This document shows, piece by piece, positions 35,762-43,728 of a stretch of DNA of 64,000 bases. Source of the stretch: Undibacterium_A arcticum (GTDB lineage: Bacteria > Pseudomonadota > Gammaproteobacteria > Burkholderiales > Burkholderiaceae_D); assembly GCF_042660705.1 (NCBI RefSeq), contig NZ_JBHSUQ010000001.1, one strand, 5' to 3'. Made by a program: the position numbers and the translations under genes. Every line of letters begins with the position of its first letter. Within the stretch, counting starts at the first letter, position 1. The notes under the pieces were generated by a model that worked only from the letters and a program-made list of their open reading frames with translations, did no database searches and was not told where the DNA came from.

Positions 35762-36546
35762 TGCGCAGTTTTGTAAAATCGATGATGTTGCTGTGCTGCC
35801 TGGCCGGATTATTCGGCGCCGGCAGTGCACGGGCCGATGTCTACGGCTACATCGACGAACAGGGCAACGGGCATTTTTCGACCGTCAAGATCGACGAGCG
35901 ATATCAGATTTTTTTGCGCGGCGATCAAGCCTTCGATTCGTCGAAGCTGGTCGGACCGGCCGCCGCGACTGACGCCCAAACGACACCGCTGATGCGCTAT
36001 CTGTCGCAGCATCCGAACCTGAAGAGATTTGACAAGATACTGAACCAGGCGGCCAGCGATTTTGCGCTGGAACCGGCGTTGCTGAAGGCGATCATGGCGG
36101 CCGAATCGGGTTTCGACCCGCTGGCGGTGTCGCCGAAAGGCGCCATCGGCTTGATGCAAGTGATGCCGGCCACCGCCGAACGTTATGGCGTGCAGGCCGA
36201 CCGCAAGCACAGCATCGAACAGAAGCTGAGCGATCCCAAGACCAATATCCGGCTGGCGGCACGTTACCTGCGCGACTTGCAACAGCTGTTTCCGAGCAAG
36301 CAGGAGCTGATGATCGCGTCCTATAACGCGGGCGAAGGTGCGGTGCAAAAATACAAGAACCAGGTTCCGCCATACCCGGAAACGCGCAACTACGTGCGCT
36401 TGGTTTCCCAGTTTTATCAGATCTATCAGATACGTAAGGCGCCGACCGACCAGGCCGGCGCCTCCGACAGTCCGAAACGCATCCATATGACGATCCCTGG
36501 CCGGCGCAACATGCCGTCCGCCGTCAGCGGCACCCAACAACAATAA
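35761..36546 (+). CDS. Secreted lytic transglycosylase (SLT family)
   Basis: 261 residues. Signal peptide (hydrophobic 8-24, cleavage near SARAD), a DUF4124-like strand region (VYGYIDEQGNGHFSTVKID), then the SLT domain: AAESGFDPLAVSPKGAIGLMQVMPATAERYG holds the catalytic Glu (ES motif) and GLMQ, and SYNAGEGAVQKY is the AYNAG motif. It cleaves peptidoglycan to 1,6-anhydro products in the periplasm. Lying between parE and parC with a coupled start, it probably belongs to the division/segregation transcript. Confidence 0.95.
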   Translation: MRSFVKSMMLLCCLAGLFGAGSARADVYGYIDEQGNGHFSTVKIDERYQIFLRGDQAFDSSKLVGPAAATDAQTTPLMRYLSQHPNLKRFDKILNQAASDFALEPALLKAIMAAESGFDPLAVSPKGAIGLMQVMPATAERYGVQADRKHSIEQKLSDPKTNIRLAARYLRDLQQLFPSKQELMIASYNAGEGAVQKYKNQVPPYPETRNYVRLVSQFYQIYQIRKAPTDQAGASDSPKRIHMTIPGRRNMPSAVSGTQQQ

Positions 36547-36585
36547 ACCACGCGGACCACCCCCGCGCCCAACCAATCAGAATCC

Positions 36586-38901
36586 ATGTCCGAACAAGCC
36601 AATCTCTTTGACCCTGCCCCGCAACCGAACGACGACGAGGCGCTGACGCTGGCGACCTTTGCCGAGCGCGCCTATCTCGACTATGCGATCTCGGTGGTCA
36701 AGGGGCGCGCCCTGCCCGATGTCTGCGACGGCCAGAAACCGGTGCAGCGCCGCATCCTGTATGCGATGAACGAGCTGGGCTTGAATGCCAGCGCCAAGCC
36801 GCGCAAATCGGCGGCCGTGGTCGGCGACGTGCTCGGCAAACTGCATCCGCACGGTGATCAGTCGGTGTACGACGCGCTGGTGCGGATGGCGCAGGACTTT
36901 TCGCTGCGTTACCCGCTGATCGACGGCCAGGGCAATTTCGGCTCGCGCGACGGCGACGGCGCGGCGGCGATGCGCTATACCGAGGCGCGCCTGACGCCGA
37001 TCGCCAGGCTGCTGCTCGATGAAATCGGCCAGGGCACGGTCGATTTCCAGCCCAATTACGACGGCTCGACCGAAGAGCCGAAGCTGTTGCCGGCACGGCT
37101 GCCGATGGTGCTGCTGAACGGTGCATCCGGCATCGCCGTTGGCCTGGCAACCGAAATCCCGTCGCACAACCTGCGCGAAGTGGCGCAGGCCGCGGTCGCG
37201 CTGATCCGCCATCCGACACTGAGCCATGCCGAGTTGATGGCGATGATCCCCGGCCCCGACTTCCCCGGCGGCGGCCAGATCATCACGCCGGCGGCGGCGA
37301 TTGCGGAGATGTACGCGAGCGGCCGCGGCAGCATGAAGGTGCGGGCGCGCTGGAAGACCGAGGAACTGGCGCGCGGCCAATGGCAGATCGTGGTGACCGA
37401 ATTGCCGCCCGGCACCTCGTCGCAGAAAGTACTGGAAGAAATCGAGGAGCTGACCAACCCGAAGATCAAGCTCGGCAAGAAAGCACTGTCGGCCGAACAG
37501 CTGTCCCTGAAGCAGGTGATCCTGGCTTCGCTCGACACGATCCGCGACGAGTCCGGCCGCGAAGCCCCGGTGCGGCTGGTGTTCGAGCCGAAATCGAAGA
37601 ACCAGGATCCGGCCGAATTCATGCACATGCTGCTGGCGCATACCTCGCTGGAAACCAGCGCGTCGATCAACCTGGTGATGATCGGCGGCGACGGCCGTCC
37701 GCGCCAGAAGGCGCTGGGCGACATCCTGCGCGAGTGGATCGCATTCCGCTTTGTCACCGTCACCCGCCGCACCCAATTCCGGCTGAACAAGGTCGATGAC
37801 CGCATCCACATCCTCGAAGGTCGCGAGGCGGTGCTGCTCAATATCGACAAGGTCATCAAGATCATTCGCGAATCGGACGAACCGAAGGCGGCGCTGATGG
37901 CGGCGTTCAAGCTGTCGGACCGGCAGGCCGAAGACATCCTGGAAATCCGGTTGCGCCAGCTGGCCCGACTGGAAACCATCAAGATCCAGCAGGAACTGGC
38001 CGAGCTGCGCAAGGAAAAAGCGACACTGCACGACCTGCTCGACAATCCGAACTCGATGCGGAAGTCGATCATCAAGGAGATCGAGGCCGACGATAAACAA
38101 TTTGGCGATGCGCGCCGCACCCTGATCGAAGAAGCGCAAAGAGCCACGGTCGAGCAGAAGGTGATCGACGAGCCGGTGACGGTCGTGATCTCGCAAAAAG
38201 GTTGGGTCCGGGCCCGCACCGGCCACGGCCACGACATCGAGCAGTTCACCTTCAAGGCGGGCGACGCGCTATACGGCACATTTGAATCCCGCACCGTCGA
38301 CAACCTGCTGGTATTCGGCACCAACGGCCGGATTTACACGGTCGCCGTCGCCGCCCTGCCCGGTGCGCGCGGCGACGGCGTGCCGATCACGACGCTGGTG
38401 GAACTGACCAGCGGCAGCCGGGTGCAACATTATTTTGCCGGCAGCCCGGACACCACGCTGCTGCTGGCGTCGAACGCCGGCTATGGCTTTACCGCCAGGG
38501 CCGGCGACATGGTCAGTCGCAACAAGGCCGGCAAGTCGTTTGTCACCCTTGACGACGGTGCCGAACCGCTGGCGCCGCGCCTCGTCGATGCCGGCGCCAG
38601 TGCGCTGGCCTGCTTGTCGGAAAAGGGCCGCTTGCTGGTATTCGGGCTCGACGAAATCAAGCCGCTGGCCAGTGGCGGCCGCGGTGTGACGCTGATCGAC
38701 CTGGAGCCGCACGAGAAGCTGCTGGCGGCGCAGCCGATCAGCCAACGCGGCGTGCTGGTGTCAGGCATCGGACGCGGCGGCAAGGCGCAGGACGTCAGCC
38801 TGTCGGCCAGCGGTCTCGCGATCCACATCGGCAAACGCGCGCGCAAGGGCAAGTTGCTGGAATCGAAATTGAAACCGCTCACGCTGACTGCATTGAAGTA
38901 G
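36586..38901 (+). CDS. parC: DNA topoisomerase IV subunit A
   Basis: 771 residues. The N-terminal breakage-reunion domain begins LDYAISVVKGRALPDVCDG and contains the catalytic tyrosine in AAMRYTEARL (about residue 129). The quinolone-determining region reads HPHGDQSVYDA; the site equal to E. coli Ser80 is Gln and Glu84 is Asp. The C-terminal beta-pinwheel repeats (GWVRARTGHGHD, GRIYTVAVAALPGARG) are present. It starts 39 bases after the transglycosylase stop. With ParE it unlinks chromosomes. Confidence 0.97.
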   Translation: MSEQANLFDPAPQPNDDEALTLATFAERAYLDYAISVVKGRALPDVCDGQKPVQRRILYAMNELGLNASAKPRKSAAVVGDVLGKLHPHGDQSVYDALVRMAQDFSLRYPLIDGQGNFGSRDGDGAAAMRYTEARLTPIARLLLDEIGQGTVDFQPNYDGSTEEPKLLPARLPMVLLNGASGIAVGLATEIPSHNLREVAQAAVALIRHPTLSHAELMAMIPGPDFPGGGQIITPAAAIAEMYASGRGSMKVRARWKTEELARGQWQIVVTELPPGTSSQKVLEEIEELTNPKIKLGKKALSAEQLSLKQVILASLDTIRDESGREAPVRLVFEPKSKNQDPAEFMHMLLAHTSLETSASINLVMIGGDGRPRQKALGDILREWIAFRFVTVTRRTQFRLNKVDDRIHILEGREAVLLNIDKVIKIIRESDEPKAALMAAFKLSDRQAEDILEIRLRQLARLETIKIQQELAELRKEKATLHDLLDNPNSMRKSIIKEIEADDKQFGDARRTLIEEAQRATVEQKVIDEPVTVVISQKGWVRARTGHGHDIEQFTFKAGDALYGTFESRTVDNLLVFGTNGRIYTVAVAALPGARGDGVPITTLVELTSGSRVQHYFAGSPDTTLLLASNAGYGFTARAGDMVSRNKAGKSFVTLDDGAEPLAPRLVDAGASALACLSEKGRLLVFGLDEIKPLASGGRGVTLIDLEPHEKLLAAQPISQRGVLVSGIGRGGKAQDVSLSASGLAIHIGKRARKGKLLESKLKPLTLTALK

Positions 38902-38924
38902 GCGATCGCGTCGATCGGCAAACA

Positions 38925-38980
38925 TGGTGGTTGGCCACCGGTTTCGCGGGAACGCCGTAAAGTTTGTGGATACCTGACTG
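38925..38980 (+). pseudogene. 3'-end remnant of a lysR-type gene
   Basis: The stretch around CGTAAAGTTTGTGGATACCTGA (about 38955-38975) and the 25 bases before it closely match the 3' end and flank of the intact lysR gene at 42624-42680 (CGGTAAAGTTTGTGGCTACCTGA). Only this tail is left. It marks the left edge of a rearranged patch. Confidence 0.6.
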
Positions 38981-39060
38981 GGTGTAAGGGCTTGCATTTG
39001 AAAAGTCGGGTTCGCATTCGAGGCCACACGCGCAGAGTGCCAGGCGCGTGCGGCGTCCGC

Positions 39061-39310
39061 TTATTTCGCGGACAGGTAGCGCGAGGCAGGCTTGCCGGTT
39101 TGGGTGGCGGCCATCAGCTTCATGCGCGCGGCGTCGTAGTCGGCCCACAGCTGGCCGTCTTCCACCGACGGCAGCGTGATCGCTTCGCCCTGGTCAAAGC
39201 CGGACAATGCTGCATCGACCAGGCTGTCGGCCGTCATCACGGTCGCCGGGTCCAACTGCGACAGCGGCACGCCGCCGATGTCCCAGATGTCGGTGGCGGT
39301 CGCGGCTGCG
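39061..39310 (-). pseudogene. C-terminal remnant of a short-chain dehydrogenase
   Basis: About 80 codons in frame (ATATDIWDIGGVPLSQLDP..., ending KPASRYLSAK) match the C-terminal part of SDR oxidoreductases, including the tail that follows the catalytic YxxxK region. The N-terminal two thirds, with the glycine-rich cofactor motif and active site, are missing; the upstream bases belong to the pirin gene. It was probably the third gene of a doxX-pirin-SDR operon and lost its 5' part by deletion. Confidence 0.7.
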
Positions 39311-39334
39311 AGGCTGAACCCATCCACGCCGATT

Positions 39335-40201
39335 TCAGCGCAGCCGACCCTCGTCACGCAGGCGCTTGCCGATCTGTTGAATCCGAGCCTCGCCCTCATG
39401 CAATGCCTCGATGCTGGTATGGACCGAGTAGGTGCCCATCACTAAATCGTGCGGATGCTTGACGGCAGAGCCCAGCACGAATTCAGTGTCGACTTCGGCG
39501 TGGAAGTCGATCTCGCCATTCGATTCTTCAAAAATGGCAAGCTCTCCGGCCCGCAAGCTGTCCGGCGTGTGCAACCCGCCGTCACTAATTGCAACCCAGG
39601 CGACGGTGTGCCCTGCAGGCGGCTGATAGCGCCAGCGCTCGCCGGCCTTCAACCGTAGCGCAAGGTAGTTCATTGACGACGGCGCCACGATCGCACTGCT
39701 GGCGGCGCCATAGTGGCCTAGCAGCACTCTGGCCGGCCCTTCACGCGGTATGGATTCGGGAGCAAGATAGGTGCTGGCCGCCGTGCTTTGCTCAAGCGCG
39801 GGCGGCAATGCCACCCAAAGCTGGAAGCCCCGCGCAGGTGCCTCAGCACCGGCCCACCCGCCGCCATGCCAGGCGCCGCCGCCGGCCACCATCCATTCCA
39901 GGCCGCCCTGCATCACCACGCCGGTTTCACCGGACGTGTCTTCGTAGCTCACGCCACCCTGCGTGATCCAGGTGAGCGTCGCGATGCCCGAATGCGGATG
40001 CAAACCAAAGCCGCCCTGAGATGCCCCCTCTGAATCGAACAGGTCCAGGAAAATGAAGGGCTTGAGCAATTGCCCCAAGTCAGCCGGACTCATCAGACGC
40101 GTGACCGGCCCATGGCGATGCCCGCGGGTGCGCTGCACGATGCGGCGCGCGGGCCCGCCTGCACTGGCCAACGCGGAAAAAGTACCGGTCAACGCGCTCA
40201 C
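39335..40201 (-). CDS. Pirin family protein
   Basis: 288 residues from a GTG start at 40201 that overlaps the doxX stop (GTGA). Pirin signatures are HRHGPVTRLMSP, GFGLHPHSGIATLTWI (the HPHxG metal motif at about residues 67-72) and GVVMQGGLEWMVAGGGAWH. Bicupin pirins bind Fe and act as quercetinase-like enzymes or redox sensors. The longer open frame starting at 40672 is not coding upstream of 40201. It is the second gene of a doxX operon that is divergent from a decayed lysR. Confidence 0.9.
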   Translation of the reverse strand: MSALTGTFSALASAGGPARRIVQRTRGHRHGPVTRLMSPADLGQLLKPFIFLDLFDSEGASQGGFGLHPHSGIATLTWITQGGVSYEDTSGETGVVMQGGLEWMVAGGGAWHGGGWAGAEAPARGFQLWVALPPALEQSTAASTYLAPESIPREGPARVLLGHYGAASSAIVAPSSMNYLALRLKAGERWRYQPPAGHTVAWVAISDGGLHTPDSLRAGELAIFEESNGEIDFHAEVDTEFVLGSAVKHPHDLVMGTYSVHTSIEALHEGEARIQQIGKRLRDEGRLR

Positions 40202-40584
40202 CTTGTTGCTCCCGCGCTTACCACAACCCCAACGGTCGGCCGCAGGCGATAGGCGACAAAGCCGGAGAGAAGAGCCAGTACGATGGCAGGCACAGGGCTG
40301 CCGCCAATCACCAGCAGATGCGTTGCGACGCCGAAGACCATGGTCACGGCAAGCAGCAAACCGCCGAAGAAGCTTGTGACTGGTACGAGCAAAAGCACCG
40401 CACCGGTGATCTCGACCAGGCCGGTAACGTCGCGAAACCATTGACCGATGCCAATATGTTCGAAGATCTGGACCATTTGCGGAACGCCGGCGAGCTTGGC
40501 AGCCCCGGCAGCGCCGAAGGCCAGCGCCAAAAGCAGGCGTAACGCCCAGATGATGCGATGGTGTGTAGTCGTGGACAAGGCCAT
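40198..40584 (-). CDS. DoxX family membrane protein
   Basis: 128 residues from the ATG at 40584, with GGAG 5-8 bases upstream. Four hydrophobic segments (LLLALAFGAAGAAKLAG, GAVLLLVPVTSFFGG, LLAVTMVFGVATHLLVIGG, PAIVLALLSGFVAYRL) and the N-terminal RLLLALAFGAAGAAKLAG motif are typical of DoxX/SURF4-like proteins. Members form membrane oxidoreductase complexes or respond to oxidative stress. Coupled to pirin downstream. Confidence 0.9.
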   Translation of the reverse strand: MALSTTTHHRIIWALRLLLALAFGAAGAAKLAGVPQMVQIFEHIGIGQWFRDVTGLVEITGAVLLLVPVTSFFGGLLLAVTMVFGVATHLLVIGGSPVPAIVLALLSGFVAYRLRPTVGVVVSAGATR

Positions 40585-40706
40585 GGAAGGCTCCTTTGAA
40601 TAGGGAAAAGTGGAATGGGAGATGTCGTTGGATAGTGTATGCAAAGTCAGATAATGCTATTAAATGGAACAATAGTACTTAACTCATCCATATATGGATT
40701 AATAAA

Positions 40707-40837
40707 ATGATGGACTTGAATGACGTGGCACTGTTTGTTCAGGTGATACGCGCAGGCAGCTTCGCCGCAGCGGCTCGGTCGCCTGGGCCTACGCCTGATG
40801 CAGCGCTCGACGCGCAAGCTAACGCTTACGGACGCAG
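40707..40837 (+). pseudogene. 5' remnant of a lysR-type gene with internal deletion
   Basis: It begins MMDLNDVALFVQVIRAGSFAAAAR, nearly identical to the N terminus of the intact LysR at 41741. After GCGGCTCGGTCGCCTGGG about 75 bases present in the intact gene are missing; homology resumes with TACGCCTGATGCAGCGCTCGACG and ends near 40837. The upstream 70 bases also match the intact gene's promoter region. It is a dead copy that once regulated the divergent doxX operon. Confidence 0.85.
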
Positions 40838-40854
40838 CATACGGCGATCAAACG

Positions 40855-40885
40855 AAAATGCAGCATCCTGGGGATGCCGCATTTT
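40855..40885 (-). terminator. Terminator of the FMN reductase gene
   Basis: Stem AAAATGC.GCATCC (40855-40868, one mismatch) with GGATGC.GCATTTT (40872-40885). On the minus strand a TTTT follows. It lies 28 bases after the azoR-like stop. Confidence 0.75.
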
Positions 40886-40912
40886 CATACGACAAACTTC
40901 CACTACAAGTTA

Positions 40913-41525
40913 TTACGCAGCCAGCAATTCATTCAATGCCGTGCGGCTCTTCGCGAGCGTATCGGCAACTGCCGCTTCGCCCATCGCCAGGCCTTCAGCC
41001 TGAACGAAAGTGATATCGGTCATGCCCAGGAAGCCGAGCACGCTGCGCAAATAAGTGCCGAGGAAATCGTACGCTTTCGAGGGGCCTTCGCTATACACGC
41101 CGCCGGTTGCGGTGACGATAAATACTTTCTTGCCGGTGACCAGGCCGACAGCACCGGTTTCACCGTAGTTGAATGTACGTCCGGCGCGCGCGATGTGGTC
41201 GATCCAGGCCTTCAATGTGGAGCTGACCGAAAAGTTGTACATCGGTGCGCCAATCACGATGACATCGGCCGCGAGCAGTTCGTCCACCAGTACATCGGAT
41301 ATCAGCACGGTTTGCGCTTGTTCAGGTGTGCGTTGTTCTGCCGGCGTGAAGAATGCGCCCATCATTTGCTCGGTCAGGTGCGGTACCGGGTTGGAGGCCA
41401 GATCGCGCTCGATAACGATATCGGATGGGTTGGCGGCTTTCCATTTGGCCAGGAACTCGCCGGTCAATTGACGTGAGAGGGAACCTTGATTGCGGACGCT
41501 GCTGTTGATGTGAAGAATTTGCCAT
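40913..41525 (-). pseudogene. azoR: FMN-dependent NADH:quinone/azo reductase, frameshifted at its start
   Basis: The enzyme frame (ILHINSSVRNQGSLSRQLTGEF, then VIGAPMYNFSVSSTLKAWID and ATGGVYSEGPSKAYDFLGTYLRSVLGFLGM) is complete, about 200 residues, but its ATG at 41525 (ATG GCA AA..) is out of frame. Two more A in the run (plus-strand TTT at 41518-41520) would restore MAKILHINSS, the usual N terminus. Flavodoxin-like fold, binds FMN, reduces quinones and azo dyes. It is divergent from an intact LysR gene, the usual arrangement for regulation by that protein. Confidence 0.87.
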
Positions 41526-41740
41526 GATATTGATTTCCTTAAAAAGTGGATAAAAGCAAGGACCAGCGGCATAAAACGCATGCAGCAGCCTTAATTGGCA
41601 CTCCCGATCTTGGTAATGAGAAGGTCCTTGAAATATCGGAAAAATGGAATGAGATATGCACGGAGGCAGTGTAGGCAAAGTCGGATAAGACTACTAGATG
41701 GTAGAATCGTATTTAACTAATCCAAAAATGGACGAATAGA

Positions 41741-42661
41741 ATGATGGACTTGAATGACCTTGCACTATTTGTTCAAGTGATACGCGCGGGCAGCTTCGCC
41801 GAAGCGGCGCGGCGCCTGGGTGTCCCGCCCAATACCGCAAGTCGGCGTATTCAGGAATTGGAACGGAGCGTGGGCGTACGCCTGATGCAGCGCTCGACGC
41901 GCAAGCTATCGCTCACGGATGCAGGACGCACACTGTATGAACGGTGCGCCGAGCAGGTCGAATCATTGGCCCAGGCATCACAGGAACTCGCCGATGGCAA
42001 TCAGCTAACGATCGGCACGCTGCGCGTCGCCGCGCCCGCCGATTTTTTCAATTGGTTTCCCATGGACTGGATCGCTGAATTTCTCGCCGCACATCCGCAA
42101 GTTCGCATCGAATTCCTGTTGAGCGACGCCCGAGCGGACTTGATTGGCGAAGGCATCGACCTCGCATTCCGGGGCGGCAAGATCCTTGAACCGAATTTGG
42201 TCGCGCGACAAATTGGGACGAGCCGCGCCACGCTGGTGGCGAGCACGGCCTACCTGGCGGCACGCGGAGTGCCGGCCACACTGGCGGATTTGGAGGAGCA
42301 TGATTGCATCACTTTCCCGAAACAGTCCGGGCGGGTGTCGTGGACGCTGGATGGCCCGGACGGCGCGGTAGAGGTCAAGGTCGCGGGCCGTTTCAGCGCC
42401 AACACCGCGCAAGTCCTGCTTAACGCCACGCTCGCGAATCTGGGCATCGCCCTGCTGCCGACGATGATGGCGGCACCCTACCTGCATGCGGGACGATTGA
42501 AGGAGGTACTGCCGGAGTATGCGCTCCATGGTCAAGGCATCCACTTTGTTTACCTCAGCCGCAAGCAGCTGCCGCGCGCAGTGAGCGCATTCATCGATTT
42601 CACGATAGCAAAAATACAGGACCACGGATTGGTGGCAACCGGTTGCGAGAAAACGCGGTAA
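41741..42661 (+). CDS. LysR-family transcriptional regulator
   Basis: 306 residues. Winged HTH at residues 1-60 (DLALFVQVIRAGSFAEAARRLGVPPNTASRRIQELE) and a LysR substrate-binding domain (about 90-295) with LRVAAPADFFNWFPMDWIAEF. It is divergent from the azoR-like gene, so it probably controls it and itself, sensing a quinone, azo or electrophile signal. A nearly identical decayed copy lies at 40707. Start at 41741 or the second ATG at 41744. Confidence 0.94.
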   Translation: MMDLNDLALFVQVIRAGSFAEAARRLGVPPNTASRRIQELERSVGVRLMQRSTRKLSLTDAGRTLYERCAEQVESLAQASQELADGNQLTIGTLRVAAPADFFNWFPMDWIAEFLAAHPQVRIEFLLSDARADLIGEGIDLAFRGGKILEPNLVARQIGTSRATLVASTAYLAARGVPATLADLEEHDCITFPKQSGRVSWTLDGPDGAVEVKVAGRFSANTAQVLLNATLANLGIALLPTMMAAPYLHAGRLKEVLPEYALHGQGIHFVYLSRKQLPRAVSAFIDFTIAKIQDHGLVATGCEKTR

Positions 42662-42700
42662 AGTTTGTGGCTACCTGAAGCCAGACCGGAGGATCGCAAC

Positions 42701-43711
42701 ATGCTCAATCTGAGCCGCACGATACACACCATCGACGCCCACACCGGCGGCGAACCCCTGCGCATCCTGATGTCTGGATTGCCGCCGGTGCCCGGTACCA
42801 CTATCCTGGAAAAGCGCGCGTGGCTCAGAGCCAACCGTGACGATGTGCGGCAGTTCCTGATGAACGAGCCGCGCGGCCACGCCGACATGTATGGCGCCTA
42901 CCTGTTGCCGCCGACCACGCCGGACGCCGATTTTGGCGTCGTCTTCATCCACAACGAAGGCTACAGCGACATGTGCGGCCACGGCATTATCGCGCTCGGC
43001 AAGGTGCTGGTGGAACTGGGCCATGTTGAGCGCCGCAGCCCCAGCACGCGCATCGGTTTCGACACGCCGGCCGGATTCATCGAAGCCCATGTCGAGTGGG
43101 ATGGCAGCCGCGTCGGCCAGGTGCGCTTCAACAACGTGCCGGCCTTCATCTACCTGCGCGACCTGGAAGTGGACACGCCAAGCTTCGGCAAGATCGTCGG
43201 CGACATCGTGTTTGGCGGCGCGTTCTATTACTACATCAATGCCGATCAGGCGCAACTGAGCGTCAAGCCGGAGCTGGTGCGCGCGCTGATCCAGCTGGGT
43301 GCCGAGACCAAGGCGGCGGTGCAGGCCAAGGTCCAGATCCAGCATCCGCTGGAGCCGGGGCTGGACCAGCTGTACGGCACCATCATCGACAGCGCGCCGA
43401 ATGTTGCCGGTGTGGACCAGTCCAACGTCTGCATTTTCGCGGATCGCGAAGTCGATCGCTCGCCGACCGGCACCGGAACCTCGGGCCGTGCCGCACAATT
43501 GTTTTTGCGCGGCAAGCTGGGCCTGGGCCAGCCGTATGTCAACGGCAGCATCGTCGGCAGCAGTTTCTCGGTGCGCGTGACCGCGCCGGCGCGGGTCGGC
43601 GACTTCGATGCCGCGCTGACCGAAGTGACCGGCAGCGCCCATATCATGGGGATGAACCAGTGGCTGCTGGAACACTCGGACCCATTTCCCACCGGTTTCT
43701 TTTTACGATGA
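42701..43711 (+). CDS. trans-3-hydroxy-L-proline dehydratase (proline racemase superfamily)
   Basis: 336 residues from the ATG at 42701 with GGAGG 8-9 bases upstream. Catalytic motif 1, DMCGHG with Cys92, is present. In motif 2 the second catalytic residue is Thr256 (DRSPTGTGTS) where racemases and 4-epimerases have Cys. This Cys/Thr pair is known to distinguish trans-L-3-hydroxyproline dehydratases. The product, delta-1-pyrroline-2-carboxylate, is the substrate of the reductase encoded next, which strongly supports the assignment. Cytoplasmic. Confidence 0.9.
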   Translation: MLNLSRTIHTIDAHTGGEPLRILMSGLPPVPGTTILEKRAWLRANRDDVRQFLMNEPRGHADMYGAYLLPPTTPDADFGVVFIHNEGYSDMCGHGIIALGKVLVELGHVERRSPSTRIGFDTPAGFIEAHVEWDGSRVGQVRFNNVPAFIYLRDLEVDTPSFGKIVGDIVFGGAFYYYINADQAQLSVKPELVRALIQLGAETKAAVQAKVQIQHPLEPGLDQLYGTIIDSAPNVAGVDQSNVCIFADREVDRSPTGTGTSGRAAQLFLRGKLGLGQPYVNGSIVGSSFSVRVTAPARVGDFDAALTEVTGSAHIMGMNQWLLEHSDPFPTGFFLR

Positions 43712-43728
43712 GTTTCTTTTTACGATGA
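43695..43728. repeat. Perfect 17-bp tandem duplication at a gene junction
   Basis: GTTTCTTTTTACGATGA occurs at 43695-43711 and again at 43712-43728. The first copy contains the dehydratase stop; the second provides the ATGA of the reductase start. Without it the two genes would overlap in an ATGA. Confidence 0.92.

Noticed and set aside
36577..38232. Long open frame on the minus strand opposite parC
   Set aside because: It is a shadow of parC codon bias, rich in Arg/His/Gln with no family-like motifs or ribosome site.
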